A DNA stretch of 64,000 nt from Pradoshia sp. D12 (lineage in GTDB: Bacteria > Bacillota > Bacilli > Bacillales > Pradoshiaceae): contig NZ_CP044545.1 of NCBI RefSeq assembly GCF_008935075.1, positions 3,537,587-3,601,586 on the forward strand, in the 5' to 3' direction. Below, piece by piece: positions 31,460 to 39,275 of this stretch. Below the pieces are notes generated by a model. The model did no database searches. It had not been told where the DNA came from and was given only the letters and a program-made list of their open reading frames with translations. The translations under genes and the position numbers were made by a program. Positions within the stretch are counted from its first letter, which is position 1, and each line of letters begins with the position of its first letter.

Positions 31460-31780
31460 ATGATCGGTGATCGTGTTAAAAGAATTAGAAAAGAGAAAAA
31501 GATGTCTATGACGGAGCTAGCGGAGAAGGCAGGAGTAGCAAAGTCCTATTTAAGTTCACTCGAAAGAAATATACAGGTGAATCCCTCCGTTCAATTTCTT
31601 GAAAAGATAGCAGCTGTACTAAATATCCCACTTGATGCTCTCTTAAACGATGAACCAGACATGACCAATCTTGATGAGGACTGGGCAGAGTTAATAAAAG
31701 AAGCAATGAATTCGGGAGTATCCAAAGATCAGTTCAGAGAGTTTATTGAATTTAATAAATGGCGTATTAAGAAAGATTGA
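31460..31780 (+). CDS. sinR: SinR-family transition-state/biofilm regulator
   Basis: 106 aa. The N-terminal XRE helix-turn-helix (about 3-60: GDRVKRIRKEKKMSMTELAE) is followed by the C-terminal dimerisation helices that also bind SinI (DEDWAELIKEAMNSGVSKDQ). Size and layout match B. subtilis SinR (111 aa). AAAGGG precedes the ATG. The antagonist gene lies just downstream on the opposite strand, rather than upstream in the same operon as in B. subtilis. Confidence 0.9.
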   Translation: MIGDRVKRIRKEKKMSMTELAEKAGVAKSYLSSLERNIQVNPSVQFLEKIAAVLNIPLDALLNDEPDMTNLDEDWAELIKEAMNSGVSKDQFREFIEFNKWRIKKD

Positions 31781-31814
31781 ATAGAAAGGCCTTAAAATAA
31801 ATACTAGAATTCCC

Positions 31815-31848
31815 AAAACACTTATATAGCTGTAAGTGTTTTTTCTTG
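31815..31848 (+). terminator. Terminator of sinR
   Basis: 10-bp stem AAAACACTTA/TAAGTGTTTT (31815-31824 and 31833-31842) followed by TTTCTTGTTT on the plus strand. Confidence 0.85.
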
Positions 31849-31860
31849 TTTAAGAAAACA

Positions 31861-31894
31861 AAATAAATACCCCGAACTTCAACTGAAACCGAGG
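31861..31894 (-). terminator. Probable terminator of sinI
   Basis: On the minus strand CCTCG...CGGGG (31890-31894 and 31870-31874, one G-T pair) encloses a smaller TTCA/TGAA dyad and is followed by TATTTATTTTG. Weaker than its neighbour on the other strand. Confidence 0.5.
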
Positions 31895-31912
31895 CATTTC
31901 ATATATTCACCC

Positions 31913-32038
31913 TCATTCCTGTGCGTTTTCTTCTCTCTCTATAAAGCCCCTAATCTCTTCTTTAGTAAATCCTATTTGTCGGGCGATCAATATAAGATTT
32001 ACCCACTCTTGATCCAATTCAGCTTTAACGGTACACAT
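31913..32038 (-). CDS. sinI: SinI-like anti-repressor (41 aa)
   Basis: A 41-aa gene with a strong GGGGGGAG ribosome site eight bases before the ATG. The protein has the SinI signature: ELDQEWVNLILIARQIGFTK, then EEIRGFIE. This matches the ELDQEWVELMxEA...EEIRKYL helix pair with which B. subtilis SinI disrupts SinR tetramers. It also mirrors the C-terminal segment of the neighbouring SinR (DEDWAELIKEAMNSGVSKDQFREFIE). It is shorter than B. subtilis SinI (57 aa), lacking the C-terminal tail. Convergent with sinR. Confidence 0.85.
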   Translation of the reverse strand: MCTVKAELDQEWVNLILIARQIGFTKEEIRGFIEREENAQE

Positions 32039-32297
32039 CTACTATATCTCCCCCCTAAAATACTTTCCTCTATTTCAGGCAGTCCAGCCATCATAGTAAT
32101 TAAACCTTAGACCTGTGACTTTGCGTCCTTATTTTTCAATAAGTTTGCCCTTTACTGTCAGTCTTCATTAGTATAATTGCTTACTCACTATTTTATTGCC
32201 ACTGTTTGTAGTTTTCAAACCTTTTTTGGGTATATTTTCCTTCATTTTTCTACAAATATAGGTAAAAAGGATGATATATGCCGTTTCTAAACTAGAC

Positions 32298-32495
32298 TTA
32301 TGTCGAAAACAAATGAAATTTGTCCTTTTCCATCTGATATTTTTCATAATAAATTTGTTTATTTTGCGAATACTCTAAGGCTCTTAACACCTGTTGTTTG
32401 GTTAAATCATTCCCACAGGAAGGACATAGCCATTCACCAATTTCACAGCTGCTATAAGAAGCTCGATGGCAGATATAACAATTTTTACGATACAT
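32298..32495 (-). CDS. Small zinc-ribbon protein of unknown function
   Basis: 65 aa with two CxxC pairs: CYICHRA at about 6-9 and CPSCGN at about 24-27, suggesting a zinc ribbon, followed by a charged helical C-terminus. The ribosome site AAGGAGG lies at ideal distance from the ATG, so the gene is very likely real. I do not recognise the family. Its upstream region holds two SinR-type palindromes, one 16 bases before the start codon, and an AGTCC-N7-GGACT dyad (32566-32582) between them. It is therefore a candidate SinR target. Confidence 0.7.
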   Translation of the reverse strand: MYRKNCYICHRASYSSCEIGEWLCPSCGNDLTKQQVLRALEYSQNKQIYYEKYQMEKDKFHLFST

Positions 32496-32511
32496 AATAT
32501 CCTCCTTAAAT

Positions 32512-32527
32512 GTTCTTTTTAAAGAAC
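32512..32527. promoter_or_regulatory. SinR-operator-like palindrome 1
   Basis: GTTCTTTTTAAAGAAC: two perfect copies of the SinR half-site GTTCTYT in inverted orientation with two bases between. It lies just upstream of the zinc-ribbon gene's ribosome site, where bound protein would block transcription. Confidence 0.6.
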
Positions 32528-32613
32528 AATAACGTCAAAAAAATAGCATATAATGATGGTGATTAAGTCCTGAATACGGACTAATGGTCTAAATCCATAT
32601 TAAATATAGAAAC

Positions 32614-32629
32614 GTTCTTTTTTAAGAAC
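32614..32629. promoter_or_regulatory. SinR-operator-like palindrome 2
   Basis: GTTCTTTTTTAAGAAC: inverted GTTCTT half-sites. Its centre is 102 bp from the centre of palindrome 1, close to ten helical turns, so two dimers could sit on the same DNA face. Confidence 0.55.
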
Positions 32630-32746
32630 ATTTTACTATCTATTTATTTAACAGTCAAATAATTCCAGAAAGAACTTATACTATTTATTCCTATAAATGA
32701 ATCCCTTTTGTATCAATCTATATGGCGCATCCAGATATCTGATTAC

Positions 32747-32775
32747 AAAAAAATCCTCTCACAATAGAGAGGATT
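32747..32775 (-). terminator. Terminator of the FtsW/RodA gene
   Basis: 9-bp perfect stem AATCCTCTC/GAGAGGATT (32752-32760 and 32767-32775) followed on the minus strand by a run of seven T. Confidence 0.9.
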
Positions 32776-32783
32776 GACAATTA

Positions 32784-33938
32784 TTATTTAGAAAACATAT
32801 AGGTCTTAGTCTTTGTAGATATATTTAACACAATACTTAAAGCGAGAAGAGTTCCCAATACTGAGCTCCCTCCATAGCTCAGCAATGGTAAAGGGATGCC
32901 AGTAATCGGAACAAGTCCCATGACCATTCCTATATTCTCAAAGATATGGAAGGTAAGCATGGAAACGATACCTATGCAGATATACCGTTCATACTGTCCC
33001 TTATTTAATGTGGCAATTGCAATTATTTTATAAATCATAATGAAGTAAAGGGCAATGACCATACTGGCAACGATAAAGCCTCCCTCCTCTCCAATCACGG
33101 TAAAAATAAAATCAGAGTGAGCTTCCGGAACATACATAACACCATTGTTAAAGCCTCTGCCCGAATCCATTCCTGATCCAATGGCAAGTATGGAATTTTT
33201 CAGCTGATAGCCTTCACTAAAATTAAATGGATCAACCCAGGCGTGTATCCGATTTATTTGATATTCTCCTAAAAAGCTTAGTAATAGTTTTGTATGATAA
33301 AGATAGATGTAAGCTAGCGTAACCACGGCAGAAATCCCTGTTAAAATCAAGGTGAAAATGATTCTCCAATTCACTCCGGACACAAAAATCATGCCTATTA
33401 AAATAGCTGCGATTACCATAGCCGTACCTGCATCGGGCTGCAAGAGAATCAATCCAAGGGGCGGAATTGCAGCCAATCCTAATTTCAGCAATAAGATGAA
33501 ATCAGATTTAAGAGATTTATTTCTCATAAATTTATCATTATGGGAGACTATGATTTTTGCCAAAAAAAGAATGAGAAATACCTTCATAAACTCTGAAGGC
33601 TGCACAGAAAAACCAGGTAGTTGAAACCAGGATTTTGCCCCCTTCGTTTCCTCCGCAATACTTTCAGGAGCGACTAGAAGGAAAGCTAATACACCGATTC
33701 CGAAAAGATATAGATAGATAGACATTCTCTTAATCTGGCTCAAATCAAAATAATAAACAACCGATGTCAGGATTAGTCCTATACAAAAATAAATGGCCTG
33801 CTTTATTGCAAATGGATTTCCATAAGGTAAATACTTCTGTGCACTATAAATATAGAAACAGCTGATGCCCATAAAAACAAAGATAATCAACAATAAGTCC
33901 AGATCAAAATAACTCTTACGAACCTTGTTTAAATTCAT
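32784..33938 (-). CDS. FtsW/RodA/SpoVE-family peptidoglycan glycosyltransferase
   Basis: 384 aa SEDS protein with about ten membrane helices. Conserved signatures are GAKSWFQLPGFSVQPSEFMKV, LLQPDAGTAMVI and the C-terminal PITGIPLPLLSYGGSSVL. It polymerises lipid II together with a class B PBP. I prefer the ATG at 33938, which has AGGGGTC upstream; the ATG at 33977 has no ribosome site. Single gene, so I cannot say whether it serves elongation, division or sporulation; the N-terminal pattern looks closer to RodA. Confidence 0.88.
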   Translation of the reverse strand: MNLNKVRKSYFDLDLLLIIFVFMGISCFYIYSAQKYLPYGNPFAIKQAIYFCIGLILTSVVYYFDLSQIKRMSIYLYLFGIGVLAFLLVAPESIAEETKGAKSWFQLPGFSVQPSEFMKVFLILFLAKIIVSHNDKFMRNKSLKSDFILLLKLGLAAIPPLGLILLQPDAGTAMVIAAILIGMIFVSGVNWRIIFTLILTGISAVVTLAYIYLYHTKLLLSFLGEYQINRIHAWVDPFNFSEGYQLKNSILAIGSGMDSGRGFNNGVMYVPEAHSDFIFTVIGEEGGFIVASMVIALYFIMIYKIIAIATLNKGQYERYICIGIVSMLTFHIFENIGMVMGLVPITGIPLPLLSYGGSSVLGTLLALSIVLNISTKTKTYMFSK

Positions 33939-34133
33939 TAAATGACCCCTACTGTTTTTCCATATTATAACATTCACTAAATATGTATTACAAATATTAC
34001 AAAAACCAATACTACTATTACAAAAAGAATTTAGATTACATAAATGAAATTATGGCTGAAAACTGATACTCCCCTTCACCATTGAATAGCAAGAGTATTG
34101 ATAGCGCAAAAAAGAATAGTTAAGAGGGCTAAA

Positions 34134-34745
34134 ATGAACATTTATCAAACGATACTTTATAAAGTAGAAGATATGCTTATTAAATTGTTTACAAAAAAAG
34201 AAAAATACGCCGATGTTAAAGCCGGCATTGAACAAAAGAGAGCTGAAAAGGAACAAACTCGCCTTCTAAAGCAACAGGAAAAAGAGCGGTTAAAAAGGGA
34301 ACGGGAAGAACAGGAAAGAAGAGAAATAGAAGCCATCATCGCTAATTTACTGGAACATAACGGCCAAAATTACTCCCCTTATGAATATAACGAAATTAAA
34401 AGGAATAAAGTATTCTTTAGATCCCTTATTCAACGTGTTTTTGAACCTAATGAGAAGGCTTTGGCCTTCATTTACTGTGAATATGATAAAAGCAGTAAGA
34501 AGGAAATTTTCGGATACTTAATTCCTACCAATAAAAGGATAATTTTTGTTAATAAGAGGTTCAGTGTAATACAAAGATTCAGGTATCAGACCGTTAGAAA
34601 CGTCAACTGGTTCAAGGATGGGCTATTAGAAAGAGGATTAAAAATCCAATATGGTAAGCGTAGATTGGAATTTGATGAAATATTTGATCAGGACCAGTTG
34701 ATTAGAGTAGGGAATATTATTTTGAATAAGTCCAGGAATATTTGA
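34134..34745 (+). CDS. Coiled-coil protein with C-terminal bacterial PH-like domain
   Basis: 203 aa, no signal peptide. Residues about 20-75 form a highly charged coiled coil (QKRAEKEQTRLLKQQEKERL). Residues about 100-200 look like a YokE-type bacterial PH domain (EKALAFIYCEYDKSSK, GYLIPTNKRIIFVNKRF). I start at the ATG at 34134 with AAGAGGG upstream; the frame is open to 34098. It stands alone, divergent from the FtsW/RodA gene. Function unknown. Confidence 0.75.
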   Translation: MNIYQTILYKVEDMLIKLFTKKEKYADVKAGIEQKRAEKEQTRLLKQQEKERLKREREEQERREIEAIIANLLEHNGQNYSPYEYNEIKRNKVFFRSLIQRVFEPNEKALAFIYCEYDKSSKKEIFGYLIPTNKRIIFVNKRFSVIQRFRYQTVRNVNWFKDGLLERGLKIQYGKRRLEFDEIFDQDQLIRVGNIILNKSRNI

Positions 34746-34770
34746 ATAGTATGATCCGAAAACTAAATAA

Positions 34771-34806
34771 AACAGTGATCACAGATATAAGCCTGTGACC
34801 ACTGTT
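34771..34806. terminator. Bidirectional terminator between convergent genes
   Basis: 14-bp stem with one mismatch (AACAGTGATCACAG against CTGTGACCACTGTT). T-rich flanks on both strands serve the PH-domain gene and minJ. Confidence 0.85.
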
Positions 34807-34835
34807 TTATTTCATTCATACTATTACTAAAGCTT

Positions 34836-36011
34836 CTACCTCTTCAGTTCACTATCCACTGTCAAAATACCTAATTCGTGATGGTCTCCCTCATATAAGG
34901 CATTTTGGACAAGCCTGATTTGCTCATTCGTATCATAGACTTCCAGCTTACAATGAGCACGATTGATTTGTAAGGCTTCATAAAGTTGCTCAGAGTTGTA
35001 AACCTGTTGTCCATTCACACGGGTCAAACGCTCCCCTGCTTTTAAACCCATTCGCTCTGCCGGCGATTCCGGAAGTACACCTAGGATCATCAAGCCTTTT
35101 TTTCCTGAAGTGAAGAAAGCATTCGATTGATTTTCATTATTTTTATACACAAACTGTATGACTTCCCTGCCAAGGATTGCAACAATGGCAGCTGCTAAAC
35201 TGACAATCGGATACCACTTTCCTGCTACAGCCAGAGCTAATACAATGATGCCTAGGATAGCTACATGGTTTCCAAGCCTTCCAGCCACATTGCCCATCAA
35301 ATTACTTTTCACTTTAAGGGAGAACCCCATAAAAAATGGCACCAGAATAGGACTCCAATCCGTTCCTCCAAATGAAAAGACAGGCCAAAAATCTCCGCTA
35401 ACATTCAACATTCCATTAGGAATAAATAATAAGACCGGCACCAGCCAAACTCTTTTTGTTGTTTGCGTTCCAATATAGAGACCGCGCTTTCCTTTTTCAA
35501 CTGAAGGAGAAACTTGAATAGCTCCTCTTTTCCGAATTAATACTCCCTCTGTAATAATCAATAAACCTATTAAAACAGCTATTGAAGGATAAATCGCCTG
35601 CTCAAATGCAAAAAAGCTGTTATTTAGGATGCCATCAAACCCTGTTACATATAAAATATAGATAACAAGAAAGGCCAATCCAACTGTATAAGCCGGGGAA
35701 AGAAATCTGATTTGCATGCTTACACTAATCAGTAACATGAAGATTCCTACGATTACAATGAAATCAAATGGTACAGCTAAGCCGAGTAGCCCAGTGATGA
35801 CCGAGAGAATGAGTCCCCATACTAAACTAGGAACAATATATTCCTTCATTTCAATCATAGAATCCTCTACACGGACATGAAACAGTTTTCTTTCCTGTTT
35901 GACCCTCATGGAGCCAAGTATATATGTAAGTATAAATCCCACATAGAAAAGCGGGTGTAAAAACAATTCGCCTATTCCTTTTGCAATTTCAATTATCCAC
36001 GTTTCCCACAA
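34836..36011 (-). CDS. minJ: Cell-division topological determinant MinJ
   Basis: About 391 aa. Around eight membrane helices fill the first 300 residues; a C-terminal PDZ domain follows (GLMILGVLPESPAERMGLKAGE, VNGQQVYNSEQL). In B. subtilis MinJ links DivIVA to MinD at poles and septa. Location next to ctpB is as in B. subtilis. The start is not ATG. The TTG at 36011 (MWETWIIE) has GGTG seven bases ahead and fits the B. subtilis N-terminus; GTG codons at 36020 and 36035 are alternatives. Confidence 0.88.
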   Translation of the reverse strand: MWETWIIEIAKGIGELFLHPLFYVGFILTYILGSMRVKQERKLFHVRVEDSMIEMKEYIVPSLVWGLILSVITGLLGLAVPFDFIVIVGIFMLLISVSMQIRFLSPAYTVGLAFLVIYILYVTGFDGILNNSFFAFEQAIYPSIAVLIGLLIITEGVLIRKRGAIQVSPSVEKGKRGLYIGTQTTKRVWLVPVLLFIPNGMLNVSGDFWPVFSFGGTDWSPILVPFFMGFSLKVKSNLMGNVAGRLGNHVAILGIIVLALAVAGKWYPIVSLAAAIVAILGREVIQFVYKNNENQSNAFFTSGKKGLMILGVLPESPAERMGLKAGERLTRVNGQQVYNSEQLYEALQINRAHCKLEVYDTNEQIRLVQNALYEGDHHELGILTVDSELKR

Positions 36012-36194
36012 ATTAATCACCAACCTCGCATACACTTACTTAATATTCTATCAAATCCCCCCCTCCTTTCCTATCAATTCTTTTCAGATAGTCACTATAC
36101 TACAAAACTCACCAAGAACTTCTAAGATGTCCTCCCTGCAAAGAAACAAAAGGATCGGTAACAAATTACAATAATAATGGATGAATCAGCATAC

Positions 36195-36226
36195 AAAAAA
36201 ATGAAGGCTCATAGCCTTCACTTTTT
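36195..36226 (-). terminator. Terminator of ctpB
   Basis: TGAAGGCT/AGCCTTCA stem (36202-36209 and 36213-36220) followed by seven T on the minus strand; T-rich on the other side as well. Confidence 0.85.
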
Positions 36227-36283
36227 TGATATTCACCTTTAAGAAAACAAGGCACTTTATATTCTCATACCATGACCCGAATG

Positions 36284-37720
36284 CTATTGCTGGGCCAACC
36301 AACTTAAACCAGTTTGCAGCTGACGGTCATTTTTTTCATCCTTAATCTTATCCACTACGGCCTGCTGGAGCTTAGCTGCGACATCCTGATCAACACTCCC
36401 TGTAACCGGCAATTTATGCATCCGCTGAAAGGCTAGGACAGCCTTCTCTGTCTTACTGCTAAAATAACCATCTGTACGCCCTGGTGCATATCCCAATCCC
36501 TCTAACATCTGCTGCAGTGTCTTCACCTGTTTATTATTCATATCCTTCCGCAGGTCTTCCGTAACAACAAGGGGCTGTAAGGTATAGTAGCTATCCTGAT
36601 GAACGGACATCGTCGGAGCAATACCCTTTTTATGAATCCACGTACCATTTGGTGTCAGCCATTTATAGAAGGTTAACTTAATGGTACTACCATCCCCCAT
36701 TGAAACAGGCTGCTGAACAGTCCCTTTTCCAAATGTTTTCTCGCCAATCAATGGATAACCTTCCGCTTCCTGCATGGCACCGGCAAATATTTCTGAAGCT
36801 GATGCGCTTCCCTTATTAATAAGCACAGCAATCGGGTACTCCTTCTCACTTTTTAAAGTAGAGAAAAATTTATTCTTTTTGCCATTTCGCTCTTGAATTT
36901 GAATATAAGGATGTTCATTCGTTACAAATACCTCCAGGATTTCCTGAACACTTGTTAACAGTCCTCCAGGATTTCCCCTTACATCAATCAAAAGTCCATC
37001 CACCTTATCCTCTTCCAGACCTTTTAGATCTTCCAGAAAATCCTCTGCAGTTTCTTCACTGAATGAGGTGATTTGGATATAACCAATTTTTTTATCCCTT
37101 ACTTTCTTTATAGCCGTGTGGATTGTTTCAATCGGAATCTCATCACGCTCCACTAAAAACGTGATTGGCTGATCATTGCCGTTTCTTTTAATGTCTATCG
37201 TCACTTTAGTTCCAATCTTCCCACGTATCAGGGAAACTACATCATATAGTTCCAATCCCTTAACATCCTTACTATCAATACGGATAATTTCATCACCAGG
37301 TTTTATACCGGATCGTTCGGCCGGGGAATTTTTAAATGGGGACACAATGATAAACTTCCCGTCCATAAAACTTATCTCAGCTCCAATTCCCTGAAACCTG
37401 GAATCCAATGTTTGTTGAAACTGTGACGAAGTCTCTTCATCCATATATACCGAATATGGATCTTTGAGCTCCCCAAGCATCCCTTTAATAGCTCCCTCAG
37501 TCAGCTGCCCTCCATCTATACGCTCTACGTAATTAGACGTAATAATATCATATGCCTGTCGTACTTTATCAAACTGGGGCCAGGAATCAGCCTGATTCTC
37601 TTTTTGATTCTTCGATTCAAGCGTATTCTCCAATGTCACATACTTCCACCACAAGCCAGCGATTGTAACAACTAATAGAAAGATGGCTACAGAAAATAAC
37701 CAGTACCATTTATTTTTCAT
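36284..37720 (-). CDS. ctpB: Carboxyl-terminal processing protease CtpB
   Basis: 478 aa. N-terminal signal anchor (WYWLFSVAIFLLVVTIAGLWW), then a PDZ domain (about 100-180, SPAERSGIKPGDEIIRID) and an S41 peptidase domain. The nucleophile is in NKGSASASEIFAGAM and the Lys/Gln pair in GEKTFGKGTVQQPV. A peptidoglycan-binding domain closes it (LQQMLEGLGYAPGRTDGYFS). In B. subtilis CtpB cleaves SpoIVFA to activate pro-SigK processing. All catalytic residues appear intact. Confidence 0.95.
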   Translation of the reverse strand: MKNKWYWLFSVAIFLLVVTIAGLWWKYVTLENTLESKNQKENQADSWPQFDKVRQAYDIITSNYVERIDGGQLTEGAIKGMLGELKDPYSVYMDEETSSQFQQTLDSRFQGIGAEISFMDGKFIIVSPFKNSPAERSGIKPGDEIIRIDSKDVKGLELYDVVSLIRGKIGTKVTIDIKRNGNDQPITFLVERDEIPIETIHTAIKKVRDKKIGYIQITSFSEETAEDFLEDLKGLEEDKVDGLLIDVRGNPGGLLTSVQEILEVFVTNEHPYIQIQERNGKKNKFFSTLKSEKEYPIAVLINKGSASASEIFAGAMQEAEGYPLIGEKTFGKGTVQQPVSMGDGSTIKLTFYKWLTPNGTWIHKKGIAPTMSVHQDSYYTLQPLVVTEDLRKDMNNKQVKTLQQMLEGLGYAPGRTDGYFSSKTEKAVLAFQRMHKLPVTGSVDQDVAAKLQQAVVDKIKDEKNDRQLQTGLSWLAQQ

Positions 37721-37747
37721 AGATCGCTCCTTTCATAGTTCTATCAA

Positions 37748-37783
37748 TTAAAAAAGCACTGCACGTATAAATGTGCAATGCTT
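37748..37783 (-). terminator. Terminator of the receptor/peptide cassette
   Basis: 11-bp stem with one mismatch (AAGCACTGCAC against GTGCAATGCTT; 37754-37764 and 37773-37783), followed by TTTTTAATTG on the minus strand. It lies 43 bases after the peptide gene and just before ctpB. Confidence 0.85.
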
Positions 37784-37825
37784 AGTCCTACTATATACAG
37801 TATGAAAGGCTTGTACATAGTATGA

Positions 37826-37951
37826 TTATTTATCTAATTTTTGACTGGCACCCGGAGCAATCGGTCCTGGATCTTTAGCAAATACTGCAGCACTTCCAAA
37901 AGCGCAAGTCAGTATACATAACGTGATGACAAACCCAGCTATTCGCTTCAT
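37826..37951 (-). CDS. Secreted signalling pre-pro-peptide (Phr/AimP-like), 41 aa
   Basis: A 41-codon gene with a perfect GGGAGGTG ribosome site located inside the last codons of the upstream receptor gene; the ATG is four bases after that gene's stop. The protein has a basic start (MKR), a hydrophobic core (IAGFVITLCILTCAFG), a signal-peptidase site after VFA, and a short tail KDPGPIAPGASQKLDK. That is the architecture of Phr and AimP exported pheromones. The Gly/Pro-rich DPGPIAPGA is the likely mature part; 'DPG' and 'GA' are reminiscent of arbitrium peptides. The exact mature peptide cannot be determined from sequence. Confidence 0.72.
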   Translation of the reverse strand: MKRIAGFVITLCILTCAFGSAAVFAKDPGPIAPGASQKLDK

Positions 37952-37955
37952 AAAC

Positions 37956-39077
37956 CTATTCACCTCCCAATCTTGCTTTGTATCTATGTACATTCTCGGA
38001 GTTCAATAGTTGAAGATAAAAAAAGTTTGAGTTCGATGTAAAAACATCTCTGGCAACTTGCATTAATTTTTCATTATCAGTTGCGATGCTATAAAAAAAC
38101 AGCTGATACGAAGTTAAATACCCATTCTCTTTTTTCAGATTATCTAATATATGCAAAGCCTCTTCTGTTCGTCCTGTTACAAGATAGCGATGGGCTTTTT
38201 CTGCTTCATCCTTTGGTATTGAGTCAGTATCGACTCCCCAAAAAGAGTTCAAAAACTCCATAGTATTTATTAAAAAACTCATCCTTTTGGATTGTATGTC
38301 GGCTGGCAGGGAACTTAAAGTAGCCATTGATTTATTTAGCCAGTATTTTGCCACCTGATAATTTTCAAACATAAAGGATTGACCCAATGTGTGATAGAAA
38401 ACGGAATAGATAACAGGAAAATATACTTCCAATTCGCGTCTTTCAATCACTTTCATGCATTTTTCTCTGCAGAGATCAATTTTATTCATATACAGGTAGG
38501 TAAGAACTTCCATCTCAGCCAAACGAATTGAATATGATTCACGCAGGAAATCATTATCCATTAATTCAACCATTGGTACGATAACACGCCTGACCTTATG
38601 AAAAGGTTCATATAGGCCTGTTTCGCTGATTCCATATAGATGAATAATTAATGAAAGAATAAGCGTTTCATTACTCGTATTCTTCACCTTAAAAATGGCA
38701 TCAATTAAATCCGTACCAGTTAAAAGACCATCTCTTCGCTTACTTAGGATGGAATAGATTGAGAGCCATGTCCTCATCTCCGGACTGTCGAACTCTCTTT
38801 CAGATTGGAGGAGGGATTCTACTTCTTTCGTATCTCCCTGCATCGTAAAGTACTCCATTAAAATGTGAGGTTTTATGGCATCTCTGCAATTGATATAATA
38901 TTCCTTCAGAAAATATTTCTGTTTTTCATAGTTGTTAGGATATAAATCATTCAGTGAAAATATAATACTATGTAAATCAATTTGTGCAGGATCATAGAGT
39001 TCTTTTTGTTTACTGATGAAATCTGTAAACTGTTGATCGTCCTTGATCAGAAAATCCTTCAAAATAACACCCTCCAT
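37956..39077 (-). CDS. AimR/Rap-like TPR peptide receptor
   Basis: About 373 aa, soluble, all-helical with degenerate TPR repeats. From about residue 35 (DLHSIIFSLNDLYPNNYEKQKY) the pattern recalls phage AimR receptors, notably 'FYHTLGQSFMFENYQVAKYWLNKSM' split across two helices near 250. The N-terminal part ahead of it is about 35 residues, shorter than the AimR helix-turn-helix, so DNA binding is uncertain. ATG at 39077 has GAGG upstream; a TTG at 39062 behind GGAGGGTG is equally plausible. It is followed by a secreted peptide gene. No phage genes are nearby. Alternatives: Rap phosphatase or another RRNPP regulator. Confidence 0.68.
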   Translation of the reverse strand: MEGVILKDFLIKDDQQFTDFISKQKELYDPAQIDLHSIIFSLNDLYPNNYEKQKYFLKEYYINCRDAIKPHILMEYFTMQGDTKEVESLLQSEREFDSPEMRTWLSIYSILSKRRDGLLTGTDLIDAIFKVKNTSNETLILSLIIHLYGISETGLYEPFHKVRRVIVPMVELMDNDFLRESYSIRLAEMEVLTYLYMNKIDLCREKCMKVIERRELEVYFPVIYSVFYHTLGQSFMFENYQVAKYWLNKSMATLSSLPADIQSKRMSFLINTMEFLNSFWGVDTDSIPKDEAEKAHRYLVTGRTEEALHILDNLKKENGYLTSYQLFFYSIATDNEKLMQVARDVFTSNSNFFYLQLLNSENVHRYKARLGGE

Positions 39078-39101
39078 GCCACACCTCATTATTTGTAAAA
39101 T

Positions 39102-39110
39102 TTTATACCA
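39102..39110 (-). promoter_or_regulatory. Extended -10 promoter of the receptor/peptide cassette
   Basis: On the minus strand TGGTATAAA fits the extended -10 pattern TGnTATAAT. It lies about 25 bases upstream of the receptor start, with no clear -35, which is usual for extended -10 promoters. Confidence 0.45.
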
Positions 39111-39226
39111 TAATACAAATTTTAGCAGGCGTTGTCTAAATAGTACACTTTAATTATCCATCAAAATAGTTGGTAAACCGACATATTTCGGGTTTCTTTG
39201 CTAGCATATTCAGATTTACCCCAGGA

Positions 39227-39259
39227 ACAAAAAAACGCAGTTCAAAATAGAACTGCGTT
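39227..39259 (-). terminator. Terminator of the M23 peptidase gene
   Basis: 10-bp perfect stem AACGCAGTTC/GAACTGCGTT (39234-39243 and 39250-39259) followed by seven T on the minus strand. Confidence 0.92.
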
Positions 39260-39275
39260 ACGTGCATCTTTCAAC

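Noticed and set aside
37826-39077. Prophage remnant carrying an arbitrium system
   Set aside because: No integrase, attachment repeats or phage structural genes nearby; the neighbours are core genes in their usual order.
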